64,000 bases of DNA from Vandiemenella viatica. Its lineage: Eukaryota > Arthropoda > Insecta > Orthoptera > Morabidae. Below, piece after piece: positions 23,370 to 35,296 of the stretch. Below the pieces are notes generated by a model. It was not told the origin of the DNA. It searched no databases and was given only the letters and a program-made list of their open reading frames with translations. The DNA is taken from contig CM061921.1 of NCBI GenBank assembly GCA_031002005.1, positions 141,207,283 through 141,271,282 on the forward strand, given 5' to 3'. Each line of letters starts with the position of its first letter. Position 1 is the stretch's first letter. Position numbers and translations under genes: made by a program.

Positions 23370-23445
23370 TGGGTGGTCTGGTAGCTCAGTGATTAGGGCA
23401 CTCACTTCCTAAATTCATAACCCCAGGTTCAAATATCAGTGTAGT
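23370..23445 (+). repeat. tRNA-like SINE head of a second type
   Basis: TAGCTCAGTGATTAGGGCAC gives a good box A, and GGTTCAAATATC at the end is a weakened box B; the spacing suits RNA polymerase III internal promoters. The acceptor stem does not pair properly, so it is a tRNA-derived repeat head and not a tRNA gene. The body that follows (23446-23560) is unlike the main SINE family of this window. Confidence 0.55.
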
Positions 23446-24499
23446 CAGAAATGTTTAAGAGCTGTGCTTGGTCATATCGATATTCCAGGAAGCACAGTGA
23501 ATTGGAATCCGTATTAAACTGTAGTTCCAGCCATGGCAGATTCAGAATATGCAGCAAATCGAAACTTTACTGTCAGATTGAAAGACCATATGAATTTAAT
23601 TTACTGCACAATAGATCAACATTCATCACTCTCATAGTCTCATTATTCTAAAGTATGTCCTAGATTTACAGTTCCAAACACTTCCTCATATCCTTGGCCC
23701 ATTTCATAGTCCAGTGTATTCTTCAAATCTACCTTCGGATAAATGTACTTGTATGACCCTCAGTTGCCAACTTTCTTGTTGGCAGACTGGAAGAGAAATT
23801 ACCATGCAGGCTCATTTTTAAAATGATTTGTGTGGTTCACATATACTGTTAAGTTTATGGTATGGACAATAAAGGAAACGTCACCTTTACGACTTCTTTA
23901 ATTATCTCAGTAAGTCAGTCCCACACCCATAGCTCCTTCCTTGATTTGTAAAAGGCTGCATTCATAATCCTGTCTTCATCAAATAAAAAAAAAACATATG
24001 TAACTCTATTTCCTTTCATATCAATCACTTTTTCCACATAGCTTGGTTGAAACCACAAATTCCTTGCACAGTTCTTAAAAACTTGAGAAATCCCAACATA
24101 TCCACCAAGTATTCCACCAAACTAATACACAAACAAATTTTCCATCCTAGAACTCATTCAGCTCTCAACTAATCTTGCCACCAGTGTCTAAAACCAACTA
24201 CAGCCCCAAATTCATAAGCCAGTTCTCTCCTGGTCTCGCAATTGAAACAAGATCCTACATCGAGGTTATGACTAATTGATTGCTCCCCCCCTCCCCCAGA
24301 ACACAAATCCTTCTCCCAAAGATCCATGATCCCCACACACGCTTCAGAAGAAGGATTCCATCGTTTGAATTTCACATTAAACTGTAGGTCCCCCGTACCC
24401 GGTAGGATTGTCGGGTTAGGTTATAGCAGCTACAACAGGGGCGGAACGTGCAGTCAATAGAAACTGTTACCAGGGCATTAGGACTGCACAGAACCTTTT

Positions 24500-24685
24500 T
24501 TACTGGGGACAAGGAACGGGAAGGAATTCAGCCATGGCCTTTTTGAAGGAAGCATCCCAGAATTCACCTGGAGTGATTTGGGGAAACCATGGAAACCCCA
24601 AATCTGGATGCCCGGATGGGGATTCGAACTCACATCCTCCCGAATGCAAGGCCAGAACATTAACCATTCACCCACCACACTAGGT
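24500..24685 (-). repeat. tRNA-derived SINE, copy 4
   Basis: Well preserved: GGGGATTCGAACTCACATCC (box B complement), GAATGCAAGGCCAGAACATT and AACCATTCACCCACCACACT of the head, and a body with TTTGGGGAAACCATGGAAAC. It lies in VPS50 intron 2 in gene orientation. Confidence 0.85.
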
Positions 24686-25739
24686 CGCACAGAACTATTA
24701 GTATAGAAGAAGGATATCCTAATCCAGAAATATCAAAGGGACAACCAATTTCAAACTCATGACTAACGAAACCTACAGTAATTGGCCACACCACTTGCAC
24801 CTTGATCCAGCTTGCTTACAAACTCTTCTTCCTCTATTGTCAGGTTGGCCTCACTATAAATGAACTACCCATCAGGATGAATGGTCACAGGCAGATGGCT
24901 TACACCTAAAACCTAGACCATCCAGTTGCTGCCCAAGCAAATTTCTCATAAATCAAATAACTGCAATCAATATTTTACAGTTAACATTATCAGATTCCTC
25001 CCTGAGAGATCACTACTTGATCTGAATTCCATAGATGGGAACTGGTCCAAGTGTGATCATACCTTTCATTTTTTGGATACTTTTTTTGCATTTTCTTTTC
25101 CTGCTGATTATTTTATAACTATGAGAACTCCCTTCCTCCCTCCACCTTTGTTTGCCACTATGAATAATATTCTTTTATTAATATGGTAGCTTTTGCTATA
25201 TATAAAAAAAAAACAGGAGGTTAAAGTAAATTTAGCACATCTGAATATAAGAAATAGTTAGGGTCACCAGCTTTGTGATGTGACATTGCAAGTGTTGCTC
25301 TGTAATTAAAGGCTGCTCTCCTGAGCTATGCAATGTACTAAGCTTCTTATGTAATGACTTTCTTGTTAGCAGTGTCTTTCCTGAAGGGCTTAAATGTGCG
25401 GTTTTCAAGCCTGTTCACAATAAAGTAAAACAAAACCACAGTAAATAATTATTAATTAATATATTTACTGATGTTTTATTGGAAAATTTAGAGAAAGTTG
25501 TGCACAACAGTGTGTGTAAAACATAGACAGCACAAAAATATTCTATATTAGAATCTATTTGGATTTTGTATATGTCTGTTGATAGAAAAGGCAAATGATA
25601 TTTTGCAGTCAATAAATAAGAAATTATCATAACTAACAAAGGTTTTCTATTTCACCAACATGATATTCTTCTACCAAACTTCAAACAATATGCATGGAAT
25701 AGGTCACATTAACAGATCATGGTATGTATCATTCTTACA

Positions 25740-26290
25740 AGATAGATAATGATCAATGTCACTTCTTGGACCATCACTTGTCTTTGTGTATTTTGAATTT
25801 GGAGCATTTAGGCATGGGGCTGTTCAGGGATCTACCTTGGGCCCATTGTTATTCCTATTGTATGCTACCAATCTTACCTTTGCAGTGTGAAAAGATGTAG
25901 ATTTTGTCTTTTAGTCTATGGTACAAATATTGTAATACAATATATATGCAGCTAATATTTCTGAGAATATTTTCAGAAAATGGTTTTTCATTAAATTTTA
26001 ACAAAACTGTGTTCAATCCAGCACAGCACATAAAATCCCAAATCCTATAACCATAATAAATACAAATAAAGAAATATAAAAAATGAAGGACATTATTATT
26101 TTAGGAGCAGAGATAGATCACAATCTGAGTTTTAAAACCCACACTGTAGACTTACTGAAGTGTTCTACTTCCGCTACATTTGCAGTGCATGCAACAGCAA
26201 CCACAGGTACTAAATGAAATAATATATTTACAATACAGATGCCTGTCATATGAATTGTATATGCCACAACCCCGTTAGTCTTTGAACAGT
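25740..26290 (+). pseudogene. LINE RT fragment related to the 61-kb copy
   Basis: The plus strand has FGAFRHGAVQGSTLGPLLFL then LYATNL (the [20 protein letters not shown] motif), later IILGAEIDHNLSFKTHTVDL and LKCSTSATFAVHA. The last part matches the minus-strand LINE at 61 kb (LGLYIDHNLNWKVHASDLLK, RLGAATFAIRT). The FADD motif is lost in a region with stops. Short, old copy in VPS50 intron 2. Confidence 0.68.
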
Positions 26291-26299
26291 GGTTTCTTT

Positions 26300-27120
26300 A
26301 TAAGAACTCTGTATTTTAACAACTGTTACAAAATTTGTACTTTTGAATCAATGTTAAATGTTGCTTTTATTTTTAAAAAGTGTAAAAAATGTTATTAAAC
26401 CTTTTCATCATGTTAAGTTGGTTCTGAGAGGTATAAAATACATGGCTAAATCAATAATTTACCAGGCCACATTACACCCCTTGCAGGAAATTATAAGAAT
26501 TTAAGAAATAATTACAGTATTTCTTGCTGCACAATTCCTTTACTCCATTGAGGAATCTGTTGGTATGGATGCTTAAATCATAATATCAAGTGAATTGTAT
26601 AATTATGGATTATAAAAGCTATTTTCCTTATTATCATGCAGTTCATCTCAACACTTTTAGAAACAAATAATACATTTTCTAATATTATGCCATTAGTCAA
26701 TTTCATGTTCACCTTAAGAATTAATTACTTGACTTTATTCCATTACCCACAGACTACAATAAGTGTAACATTTTGCATTACTATGGTAGAAAAACTCAAA
26801 CTTTAATATTAATGACACAAAAAATTTGTTCTTTCTGCTTCTTTTCAAGAATTTAATATCATTCTCATAACAAAAATTTTGAACACTATTTTATTAAAAT
26901 CATATTATATGCAGGTTTAGAGATATTTAAAGACTTCAGTTTCAAAAAGGTTAAAAACTTCTCAAGCTCTATTATTTCAGGCAAAATCAAAGACTTTGCT
27001 TATTTGTGCATCAAGCATGAACCAAAAAATATTCATATACATACATCTGAGTGGCATCATCTTACATGTGAAAGATGATGCCATATATATCAAATTATTG
27101 ATTGGCCAAGCATTTAATAC
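26300..27120. other. AT-rich intron stretch without recognised feature
   Basis: VPS50 intron DNA; only AT-rich low-complexity sequence is seen. Confidence 0.5.
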
Positions 27121-27149
27121 ATTTTCTATTTCTTCTTATGACTTAACAC

Positions 27150-27370
27150 CTCATAGACATCAGTCAAGGTCATAAGAATTGGGAAATGACTGGGGGCAAG
27201 GAACAGAAATGAATTTAGCCATGGCCTTTTGAAGGAAACATTCTGGCATTCACATGGAGTGATTTTGGGAAACCATGGAAAACTGAAATCTGGATGCCTG
27301 GAAGGGGATTCGAACATATATCCTCCTGACTGAGAGGCCAGTGTGTTACCATTCACCTACCATGCTTGGC
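27150..27370 (-). repeat. tRNA-derived SINE, copy 5
   Basis: Body with GGAGTGATTTTGGGAAACCA and head with GGGGATTCGAACATATATCC, ending ACCATGCTTGGC. Moderately diverged; same orientation as VPS50, in intron 2 about 870 bp from exon 2. Confidence 0.8.
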
Positions 27371-28235
27371 ACATCTCCTTTTCATATTCTTAAGAAAAAT
27401 ACACTAACTTTCATCTCACCATGTAAATAATAAGCACATTTTCCAGTTTGCATGAAACAATGTTGAACCCTCTGTTAATATAACTTAGCCACCACTGTTT
27501 TACTGAATTTTTTTTTTTTTTATTCAAAATGGTCCTAAAAGTTGGTCTGCTAGTGGATTTGCAGGAAATGGTTCATGTGAATGCCTTTGGCATGGCATCA
27601 ATGACGCAAATGCAAAGATTACAGTATTTCAGTCATAAAATCATACATACTACCTGTTTTACTACTTTGCAGTACCCTACTACATGCCAATGTATTCAAA
27701 GAACCATTCATTACAACAAAACACAGGGCTCCTATCTCCAAACCTCCATCACATTTAGATGAAAATTACACTAATGAAGAATCAGCTCTGATATAATCAT
27801 AGTAAAGAGTGTACAGTAAAGTGCATTCTATGTTTATTCAATGGATCTATTTAAAATAAAAAGTAATGTATCTCTTAGCAACTGACAGTAGGCCTGCAGG
27901 TCTGTTCAATCATTTTTCTCCAGTATAAGACGTAAGAGAATGTAATCGTATTAGTCTTGGTAATATGGTTGAAATAAATTTCAATTGAATTAACCAGCTG
28001 CACAGTCTGTGAATCCTCACATACAGTAAAGGTTTAAGCAAGTGCTCAGGTAAGACAGCTGAAAAAATTTTCTGGAACTGCAACCTGAAAATCTTCATCA
28101 TAGAGAAAATATGAGTCCCTAACCACTGTACAAAATCTTTTACGAACATTCATTTCAAAGAAAATGAGAATTTGATATTCAGCAATGAAAAAAATTAATT
28201 AAATGAATGAGAGTAAAAATTTCAGCAGATTTCAC

Positions 28236-28372
28236 CTTGTAACTTCTTCACTATACTGCGACTGTTTTTGCAAAATCAACTGCAAAACCTTTTTAGACAC
28301 AACTATGTACTGTTGCCTAAGGTTCTCTCTCCGGTTGTGAATAGTCTGAGTACTAAGCAACCGAGGCAGCTT
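28236..28372 (-). CDS. VPS50: VPS50 coding exon 2
   Basis: The acceptor is TTTGATTGCAG and the donor is AG|GTGAAA; the length is 137 nt, entering at phase 0 and leaving at phase 2. It encodes KLPRLLSTQTIHNRRENLRQ followed by QYIVVSKKVLQLILQKQ. This is a clear match to the VPS50 stretch with [20 protein letters not shown] then VSKKVADLILEKQ. It is a predicted coiled-coil-like, Gln- and Arg-rich helix. The intron joining it to exon 1 is about 14.1 kb and carries the mariner, the 806-bp tandem duplication, two LINEs, a Tc1-like element and Penelope debris. Confidence 0.93.
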
Positions 28373-28962
28373 CTGCAATCAAAAGAAGTTGATTATTATA
28401 ATTTAATTATCATCATTGTAGAAGGTTGGTATGAATGGAAGACAAGAGAAAAACTCAACTGTGCAACAAAATAAGTAAAAACATAACAATGAATTAATGG
28501 TACATATACACAGTTTACTCACAATTTGTGCCATTTTGAAAAGTTAAAAAACAACTGCCCTCTTTTTGAGATACTCTGTTATAAAAACGAGTAATTTGGT
28601 TTCTCCTATTATTGGAGGGTTCTTTACAGAGTTCTAATTCTTATTTTCATCACTCTCTATAAAACCCCTTAAGAAACCAAGTAAGTTCATTGCATAGAAC
28701 AGGATACAGGGGGAAAAAACTAGATCACATAATTAAAATATACCAATATAGTGCTCCACCCATGATATAATCCAACTTATGTATAATGTAAACATAGAAC
28801 ATGGTTTCCATAGTTTCAAAATGTAATATTTGGGGGGTTATTAGCATTAAGTAAATAGATGATGGGTTTACCATAAGCAAGATGAACTTTGAGCAAAAAC
28901 ATTTTTGTCAGCAAAATGTATTTCAGAAAGATTAGCAATCTAAATTCCTATTGAATAAAGTA

Positions 28963-30218
28963 CGAGGTAGGTCCGATAAGAACTTAGCCTCTCTTCCCGA
29001 TGGCGCCACTGTCGCCAGAGAAATTTATTATCGTGTAGTACATTATCTTAGACAGCTATTGTTAAAATTTCAGCCCAATCGGACTCGTAGTTTTGTTTTG
29101 ATCGCATGTGAAAGTGGGTGTGTCCGCGGATTTTAGAAAAATGGAAAAAGAGCAATATCGGTTGGTGATTCGACTGTTGTTTTTGGAAGGAAAATCGCGC
29201 AGCGAAGTCAAAGAGTGCTTGGATGCTGTGTACGGTGACTCTTCTCCTTCCATGGCGATTGTCAAAAATTGGTTTAACGAGTTTCAACGCGGTCACACAT
29301 CGGTTTTTGATGAGCCACGCCCAGGTGCCCCAAAAATAGTTGCCTTGGAGGATAACGTAACAAAAATCCATGCTGCCATATTGACAGAATGCCGATTGAA
29401 GGTGCGCAAGATTGCTGGTACAGTAGGCATCTCAAAAGACCACATGGGTCATATCTTGCATGAAATTTTGGGCATGAGAAAGCTGTCAGCGCGTTGGGTG
29501 CCGCGTTTGCTCACTCCGGAAAACAAGCGCAACCGCGAGACCACTTCACTCCAAAGGAGTTTCTGCATCGTTACGTGACTGTTGATGAAACATGGATCCA
29601 CTGGTACACACCAGAGACCAAGGAACAGTCAAAACAGTGGACTTTACCCGGTGAACGTGCTCCAAAATAGGTGAAGACTGTCCTATTGGCTGGAAAGGCG
29701 ATGGCCACCGTTTTATGGGATTCACAAGGTGTGATCTATAACGACAACCTGGAGAAGGGCAAAACTATCACAGGGCTTTACTATGCTGAATTATTGGACC
29801 GATTCGACGCCGAATTGCAGAATAAATGGCCCCATTTGGCGAAGAAAAAAGTGCTCTTCCACCATGGCAACGCACCGGCTCACACCTCCGTCGTTGCCAT
29901 GGCCAAATTGGTTGAATTGGGTTACGAACTGCTGCCCCATCAACCATATTCTCCAGATTTGGCCCCATGTGACTTCTTTTTGTTTCCAAACTTGTAGAAG
30001 ACCCTCGTAGGGCAGAAATTTGAGTTGAATGAGGAGGTTATTGCCACCACTTTGCAGATCTCCAGAAAACGTATTTTTCAGACAGGTTAAAGAAGTTGGA
30101 GCATCGCTGGATCAAGTGTATCGAGCTAAAAGGAGATTATGTTGAGAAATAAATTGACACTTTTCCAAAATTTTCTTTTTTTTCTTTTTTAGGCTAAGTA
30201 CTTATCGGACCGCCCTCG
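28963..30218 (+). mobile_element. Mariner transposon with both terminal repeats
   Basis: The left end CGAGGTAGGTCCGATAAGAA and the right end (complement CGAGGGCGGTCCGATAAGTA) are inverted repeats of about 28 bp differing at only three or four positions, each flanked by TA (28961-28962 and 30219-30220), the mariner target duplication. Length 1256 bp is normal for a full mariner. It lies in VPS50 intron 1, antisense to the gene. The right end has been copied again by the 806-bp duplication. Confidence 0.95.
29141..30150 (+). pseudogene. Mariner transposase, inactivated
   Basis: The start is taken at MEKEQYRLVI (29141), which is the usual N-terminus; an upstream in-frame ATG exists at 29108. 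Helix-turn-helix landmarks are SRSEVKECLDAVYGDSSPSM and ARWVPRLLTPENK. The catalytic triad should be D,D34D. First Asp is in VTVDETWIHW; the second is replaced (HHGNAPAH where HHDNAPAH is usual); the third is in SPDLAPCDFF. A deletion with a frame change at about 29535-29548 removes roughly ten residues, and stops occur at 29670 (TAG) and 29996. Transposition activity is therefore lost. Otherwise the sequence is well kept. Confidence 0.92.
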
Positions 30219-30974
30219 TATGTCTGGAACATGCTGTTGATTTTTCATAACAATGACTGTCTTTATGATAACAGTTAAATTGAAATAAATTATGAATCCA
30301 ATTTTAGATGTTTTGTCCTATAATCAGTTATACAAATATCAGAAAGAAATTTCACCTATGTCTCAGTTTAACAGAGTATTGAAAAAAAAAAAAAAAAAAA
30401 AAAGATTTATTTTAAGGTGATGAACATCAGTATACATCACAATCAAATATCACTGCACCGTAAATATTAAATATGGTTGCAGTAACAAAAACCTAATCAA
30501 TGTTTAGCAGATAAGAATTAATATTAATGAGCTGTCAATGTAATATGTGTATTTTACCCACCATAAATGATTTCATTTTTTTTATGTTTATCCTGTATAG
30601 TTAACAAATTCTGCACTGTGAACAGCCCCAGCATGATTTGAACCAGATATCACACCAGGAACTTAAAAAAGCAAGCACTTTATCCACTGCACTACCCACC
30701 CACTATGTTGGTAAGCACAACAGAGACGTATGCATGCTATGCATCTGTCTTTCACGGTTCAGTTAGTTTCCCATAATTCCATGAGAATGTGTATTATCTA
30801 TGGAGAAAATAGTATCCCATGTCCTTCCTAAAGGTGAATAGCATCTCCTTGTCAAATTTAATCACTTTCAGATTAGCCGTTTAGCCATGAAAACAGACAG
30901 AGTTTCTTTCCAATTTATAATATTAGTATAGATGATAGGCGTATCACACTGGATGAATCAGTAAGTAATTTTGA
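30169..30974. repeat. 806-bp tandem duplication, copy 1
   Basis: Starts in the T-rich run near the mariner right end and includes the mariner right terminal repeat, an A-rich run (30383-30403) and a tRNA-like SINE head on the minus strand. It is followed immediately by copy 2, which differs by only a few substitutions and homopolymer lengths. Confidence 0.93.
30611..30715 (-). repeat. tRNA-like SINE head in duplication copy 1
   Basis: Minus strand: TAGTGCAGTGGATAAAG (box A) and GGTTCAAATCATG (box B) about 40 nt apart. The acceptor arm does not pair, so this is a tRNA-derived repeat and not a gene. Confidence 0.55.
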
Positions 30975-31790
30975 CATTTTCTTTTTTTTCTTTTTTAGGC
31001 TAAGTACTTATCGGACCGCCCTCGTATGTCTGGAACATGCTGTTGATTTTTTCATAACAATGACTGTCTTTATGATAACAGTTAAATTGAAATAAATTAT
31101 GAATCCAATTTTAGATGTTTTGTCCTATAATCAGTTATACAAATATCAGAAAGAAATTTCACCTATGTCTCAGTTTAACAGAGTATTGTAAAAAAAAAAT
31201 AAAAAAAAATAAAAAGATTTATTTTAAGGTGATGAACATCAGTATACATCACAATCAAATATCACTGCACCGTAAATATTAAATATGGTTGCAGTAACAA
31301 AAACCTAATCAATGTTTAGCAGATAAGAATTAATATTAATGAGCTGTCAATGTAATATGTGTATTTTACCCACCATAAATGATTTCATTTTTTTTATGTT
31401 TATCCTGTATAGTTAACAAATTCTGCACTGTGAACAGCCCCAGCATGATTTGAACCAGATATCACACCAGGAACTTAAAAAAGCAAGCACTTTATCCACT
31501 GCACTACCCACCCACTATGTTGGTAAGCATAACAGAGACGTATGCATGCTATGCATCTGTCTTTCACGGTTCAGTTAGTTTCCCATAATTCCATGAGAAT
31601 GTGTATTATCTATGGAGAAAATAGTATCCCATGTCCTTCCTAAAGGTGAATAGCATCTCCTTGTCAAATTTAATCACTTTCAGATTAGCCGTTTAGCCAT
31701 GAAAACAGACAGAGTTTCTTTCCAATTTATAATATTAGTATAGATGATAGGTGTATCACACTGGATGAATCAGTAAGTAATTTTGACATT
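30975..31790. repeat. 806-bp tandem duplication, copy 2
   Basis: Repeats copy 1 from ATTTTCTTTT through TAATTTTGACATT. Landmark AGGCTAAGTACTTATCGG is at 30191 and 30997 (offset 806). Differences seen: C to T near 30951/31762, C to T near 30717/31530, plus A- and T-run length changes. It includes a second copy of the mariner right end, without a left end. Confidence 0.93.
31424..31530 (-). repeat. tRNA-like SINE head in duplication copy 2
   Basis: Duplicate of the head at 30611-30715, with identical box A and box B. Confidence 0.55.
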
Positions 31791-31799
31791 TATCACATA

Positions 31800-34400
31800 C
31801 CATTCTTCATGAAACTGTTAAATACCATTTGAAGTACAGAAAAATGAAGAAGACTGGTTGTTCACAGGAAGAGAAAGACAATTTCCTCGCAGACCTTGAG
31901 GAACACATTGAGGAAGATAACATTATTATCATGGGGGATTTTAATGCCCAAGTTGGCATGGATAGAACTGGATATGAAAATGTGATAGAACCATTTGGCT
32001 TTGGAAACAGGAACAAAGAAAGGAAAGACTTCCTAGATTTTTGTCTGAGGAACAGCCTCATCATAAAAAATGCATACTTTAGGAAACGGGCTAGCCACAA
32101 AGTCACTAGATATAGCTGGGATGGACAACAGAAGTCTCTCATAGACTTTATAGTCTCTGATCGAGAAGCAGGGGCCTGCATCACAGATGTGAAAGTATTA
32201 CCTGGAGAAAATGAAGGCAGCGACAATCGTCTGTTAATTGCTAATTTGAGAAATGTTGGAGTAGAGAAACTAAAAACAAGGAAGAAACCTAAGATAAAAA
32301 TTTGGGAACTGAAGAATCCAGAAAAACAGGCAGAGTATCAGAAGAGAATATGTGATCTCGTACCCAAAAGTGAAATAGGATCGGCAGACGAAGAATGGAA
32401 AATGTTTCGAGAGGCCCTTGTAAACACAGCAGCCGAAGTAGCTGGCAAAACTAGTTCGAGAGTAAAAGATAAAGAAACACCCTGGTGGAATACCACTGTC
32501 AAAAATGCTATAAAAGAAAGAAACATGGTCAAAAGACAAAGGGACCAAGAAAACCAGAAGGATCAGGGAAGAAGCGAAGATAAACTAAGGGAACTAGACC
32601 AGTCTTACAGGGAACTGAAACTAAAAGTCAAGAAAATCATAAAAGAAGAAAAAGAAAAGAGCTGGGTAGAATTTACAAAGAAAATAGAGGAGGATAGCCG
32701 AAGCAATAAGAAACTGTTGTACAATATGGTAAAATCCAAAAGGAACACATCTGAACCTATCAAGGCCCTGGAAAAAGAAGATGGAACAATTATCTGGAAA
32801 TGAGATGAAGTAAGGGAAGAGATGAGGAAATATTTTGACCATCTGTACAATGGAAATGGAGCAACAAGCAAAGAAAAGAGCAGTCCAGGAACAGAAGACC
32901 AAGGTGGAAATACAGAATCCCCTCTAACATGGTCAGAAGTTGGAAAAGCCCTGAAAAGCATGGCTAAAGGCCTAGATGAAGTAAATTCAGATATGATCAA
33001 AGCAGCAGGAATCTATGGACTTCACTGGGTATATAGAGTAATGAACACCATCTGGAAAGAAGGAAAAATCCCCTCTGATTGGACAAAGGGAAGCATAGTG
33101 CCAATATTTAAAAAGGGTAGCCGAAGAAAATGTAACAATTACAGAGGAATAACTCTTCTATCCCATGGACTCAAGATAATGGAGAAAATTATAGAAGGCA
33201 GGCTGAGGAAAGTCATTGAACCACAGCTTGAAGAAGAGCAGTATGGATTTAGACCTAACAGATCAACAACAGATCTCATCTTCACTACTCGTATGATCAT
33301 GGAAAAACATTGGAAGAGGAGAAGAGATGTCATATTTATTTTTTTAGATATTGAAAAGGCCTATGACAGCATACCTAGGGATAAACTTTGGGAATGTCTG
33401 ACCAAACAGAAGGTACCAACAAACTTGATCGCCAAAGTTAGAATGCTTTATGAGAGATGCCAAAGCTGCATTCAAATTGGAGACTTCTATTCGGACTGGT
33501 TTGTGACTACCAAAGGTGTTCAGCAAGGTAGCGCATTATCACCGCTGTTGTTCATCATTGTAATGGATGAAATTATGAAGAGAGTAAAACAGCAACTCAA
33601 CCCTGATGACTTTAAATCATTTGCATTTGCAGATGATGTTCTGATTTGGGGATATACAGAAGAGGAAGTGCAACAGAAACTGAACCTCTGGAATAAGCAT
33701 TTTAAGGAATTTGGCCTTAAAATAAGCCACACAAAAACAGTGGTTATGGCTGTCAGCAGACAGAATATAAAGCCCGTCATCTATCTGGATGGCGAACAAT
33801 TGAATTAGGTGGATAATTTTCAGTACCTTGGCAGTAAAGTGACCTCTGACAGTCGATCCCAGAATGAAATTACCTATAGGGTACAAGAAGGAGCTCAGTT
33901 TTACGATCAAGTTAGACACCTTTTGTGGGACAATCACGTACCAATTACAGCCAAAATGGCACTGTATAGTTCGTACTTCTTACCAATTACAACGTACAGC
34001 CTGGAAGTATGTACCACTACCAACAGAGATGAAAACAGACTCCAGGCGGCTGAGATGAAGTTCCTGAGATCAATGGTCCAGAAAACCAGAAGAGACAATA
34101 TCAGGAATGAAGTGATCTGCAAACAGATCCCAGTCAGTGAAACCCTCTGTCAAAAAATTGCCAATGCAAGACTGCGATGGCTAGGACACGTCAAGTGGAT
34201 GGACCCTACAAGATCACCGAGGATATGGGACCCAGAAGGAGATGGAGTGATCTTGTGAAATTGGACCTACAGAATAAAGGTGTACAATGGTCCAAAATCC
34301 AGGAAGAGGAAACATACTTTGAAAGGCAAAAGTGGAGAGCACTCTTACACCGCACCCGGGAACTATGGACGGAAGAAGATGATGATGATGATTGTTAATG
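31800..34400 (+). mobile_element. RTE/CFDP2-like LINE, 5-prime truncated
   Basis: Begins inside the endonuclease domain (so the 5-prime end is missing), runs through the reverse transcriptase and ends in a GAT-repeat tail at 34374-34397, a typical simple-repeat LINE tail. It directly abuts the end of the 806-bp duplication. In VPS50 intron 1, antisense to the gene. Confidence 0.85.
31829..34258 (+). pseudogene. RTE-like endonuclease-reverse transcriptase
   Basis: One frame runs 2430 nt with only two interruptions: a TGA at 32801-32803 and a TAG at 33806-33808. Endonuclease landmarks: IIIMGDFNAQVG, TRYSWDGQQKSLIDFIVSDR and GSDNRLLIANLR (catalytic His replaced by Asn; usual GSDHxLxxAxxR). RT landmarks: WTKGSIVPIFKKGSRRKCNN, YRGITLLS, YGFRPNRSTTDLIF, FIFLDIEKAYDSIP (first Asp), GVQQGSALSPLLF and FAFADDVLIWG (catalytic DD). 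The C-terminal part, NARLRWLGHVKWMDPTRSPR, is followed by a frameshift near 34230, after which the frame at 34177-34398 gives RRWSDLVKLDLQ and ends WTEEDDDDDC. Probably a fairly recent copy. Confidence 0.9.
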
Positions 34401-34539
34401 GGGACCAAAGGTGAGTTTGTTGTTCAACATCTGAGAGCAAGCTTCAATCAATGGAGTGACATACTCTCATTTACCAAACAAAACCAAAATTTTCAAGAAG
34501 GAACAATAAACTCAATGACTCATGAGCATTATTATCTTC

Positions 34540-34800
34540 TGGGGCTAATATAGAGATTTGCTCATTGAATTCATGCCTTAAGGTGCCACTATTAACGTCC
34601 AATCCATATTATGATACTTAAAAAAATTGCAGTGGGAAAGACAAGATCAGTAATGAGATCTGTTGCTTGATGGTGCCATGCTTCTCAATGACAATGTCAC
34701 ATCTCACAGTACTGGTAAAACGCAGCAATTTCTGAATAATCTGCAGCCAAAATCTGGCTTCTCTGGATTTTCAGCTTTTTAAAAAATTGAGATTTTTTTG
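34540..34800 (+). pseudogene. Mariner transposase C-terminal remnant
   Basis: After frame correction the plus strand reads NPYYDT then LLLDGAMLLNDNVTSHSTGK and TQQFLNNLQ, comparable with mariner YCETLxxLRxAI, LLHDNARPHTA and TQxLLQxFxW. The remainder to the usual SPDLAPSD motif is decayed. Low support because of frameshifts. Confidence 0.45.
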
Positions 34801-35296
34801 GGAGGAACATATTTTGAAAGAGATTAAAACCTCAAAGAAGGAGTCACTACTTTTTTTAAATGAACTGGTGTCGACGGATATGGAGGCAGGGACACAAAAC
34901 TCATTATACAGCATATATGCAAAATGAAAAGTTTTTTAAAAATCTTGTAATACTTTTCAGGTGACCATTGTATAGAAAGTTCACAGATACTGACAAAAAT
35001 TACGGTTTCAACAAACAGAACATACAAACACAACCTAATCAGAAACGTAAGAGGAAAAAGGTGCTTGGTTGCATGGTTATGGCTTAGATAAAGAAAAAAC
35101 CATTACTTACTGTAACTTAGCACGATCGTGATTAGGCACATTACATACAAAAATTCAAATTTGCAGTCTGGGCTCTTTACTACTTAAAAGTTATTTAAAC
35201 TGCTGAGCTATTACAAAAACTGAAATTAAAACAGTTAAGAAAAGGTGGGAGGCTAGAAAGGATGGCATCAACTGTATGTGAGGAGGAGAGAACCAG

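Noticed and set aside
27910..28149. Minus-strand frame of 79 codons beside VPS50 exon 2, first considered a host exon.
   Set aside because: No alignment to VPS50 in any frame, and exon 2 already ends at 28236 with a donor site; probably chance.
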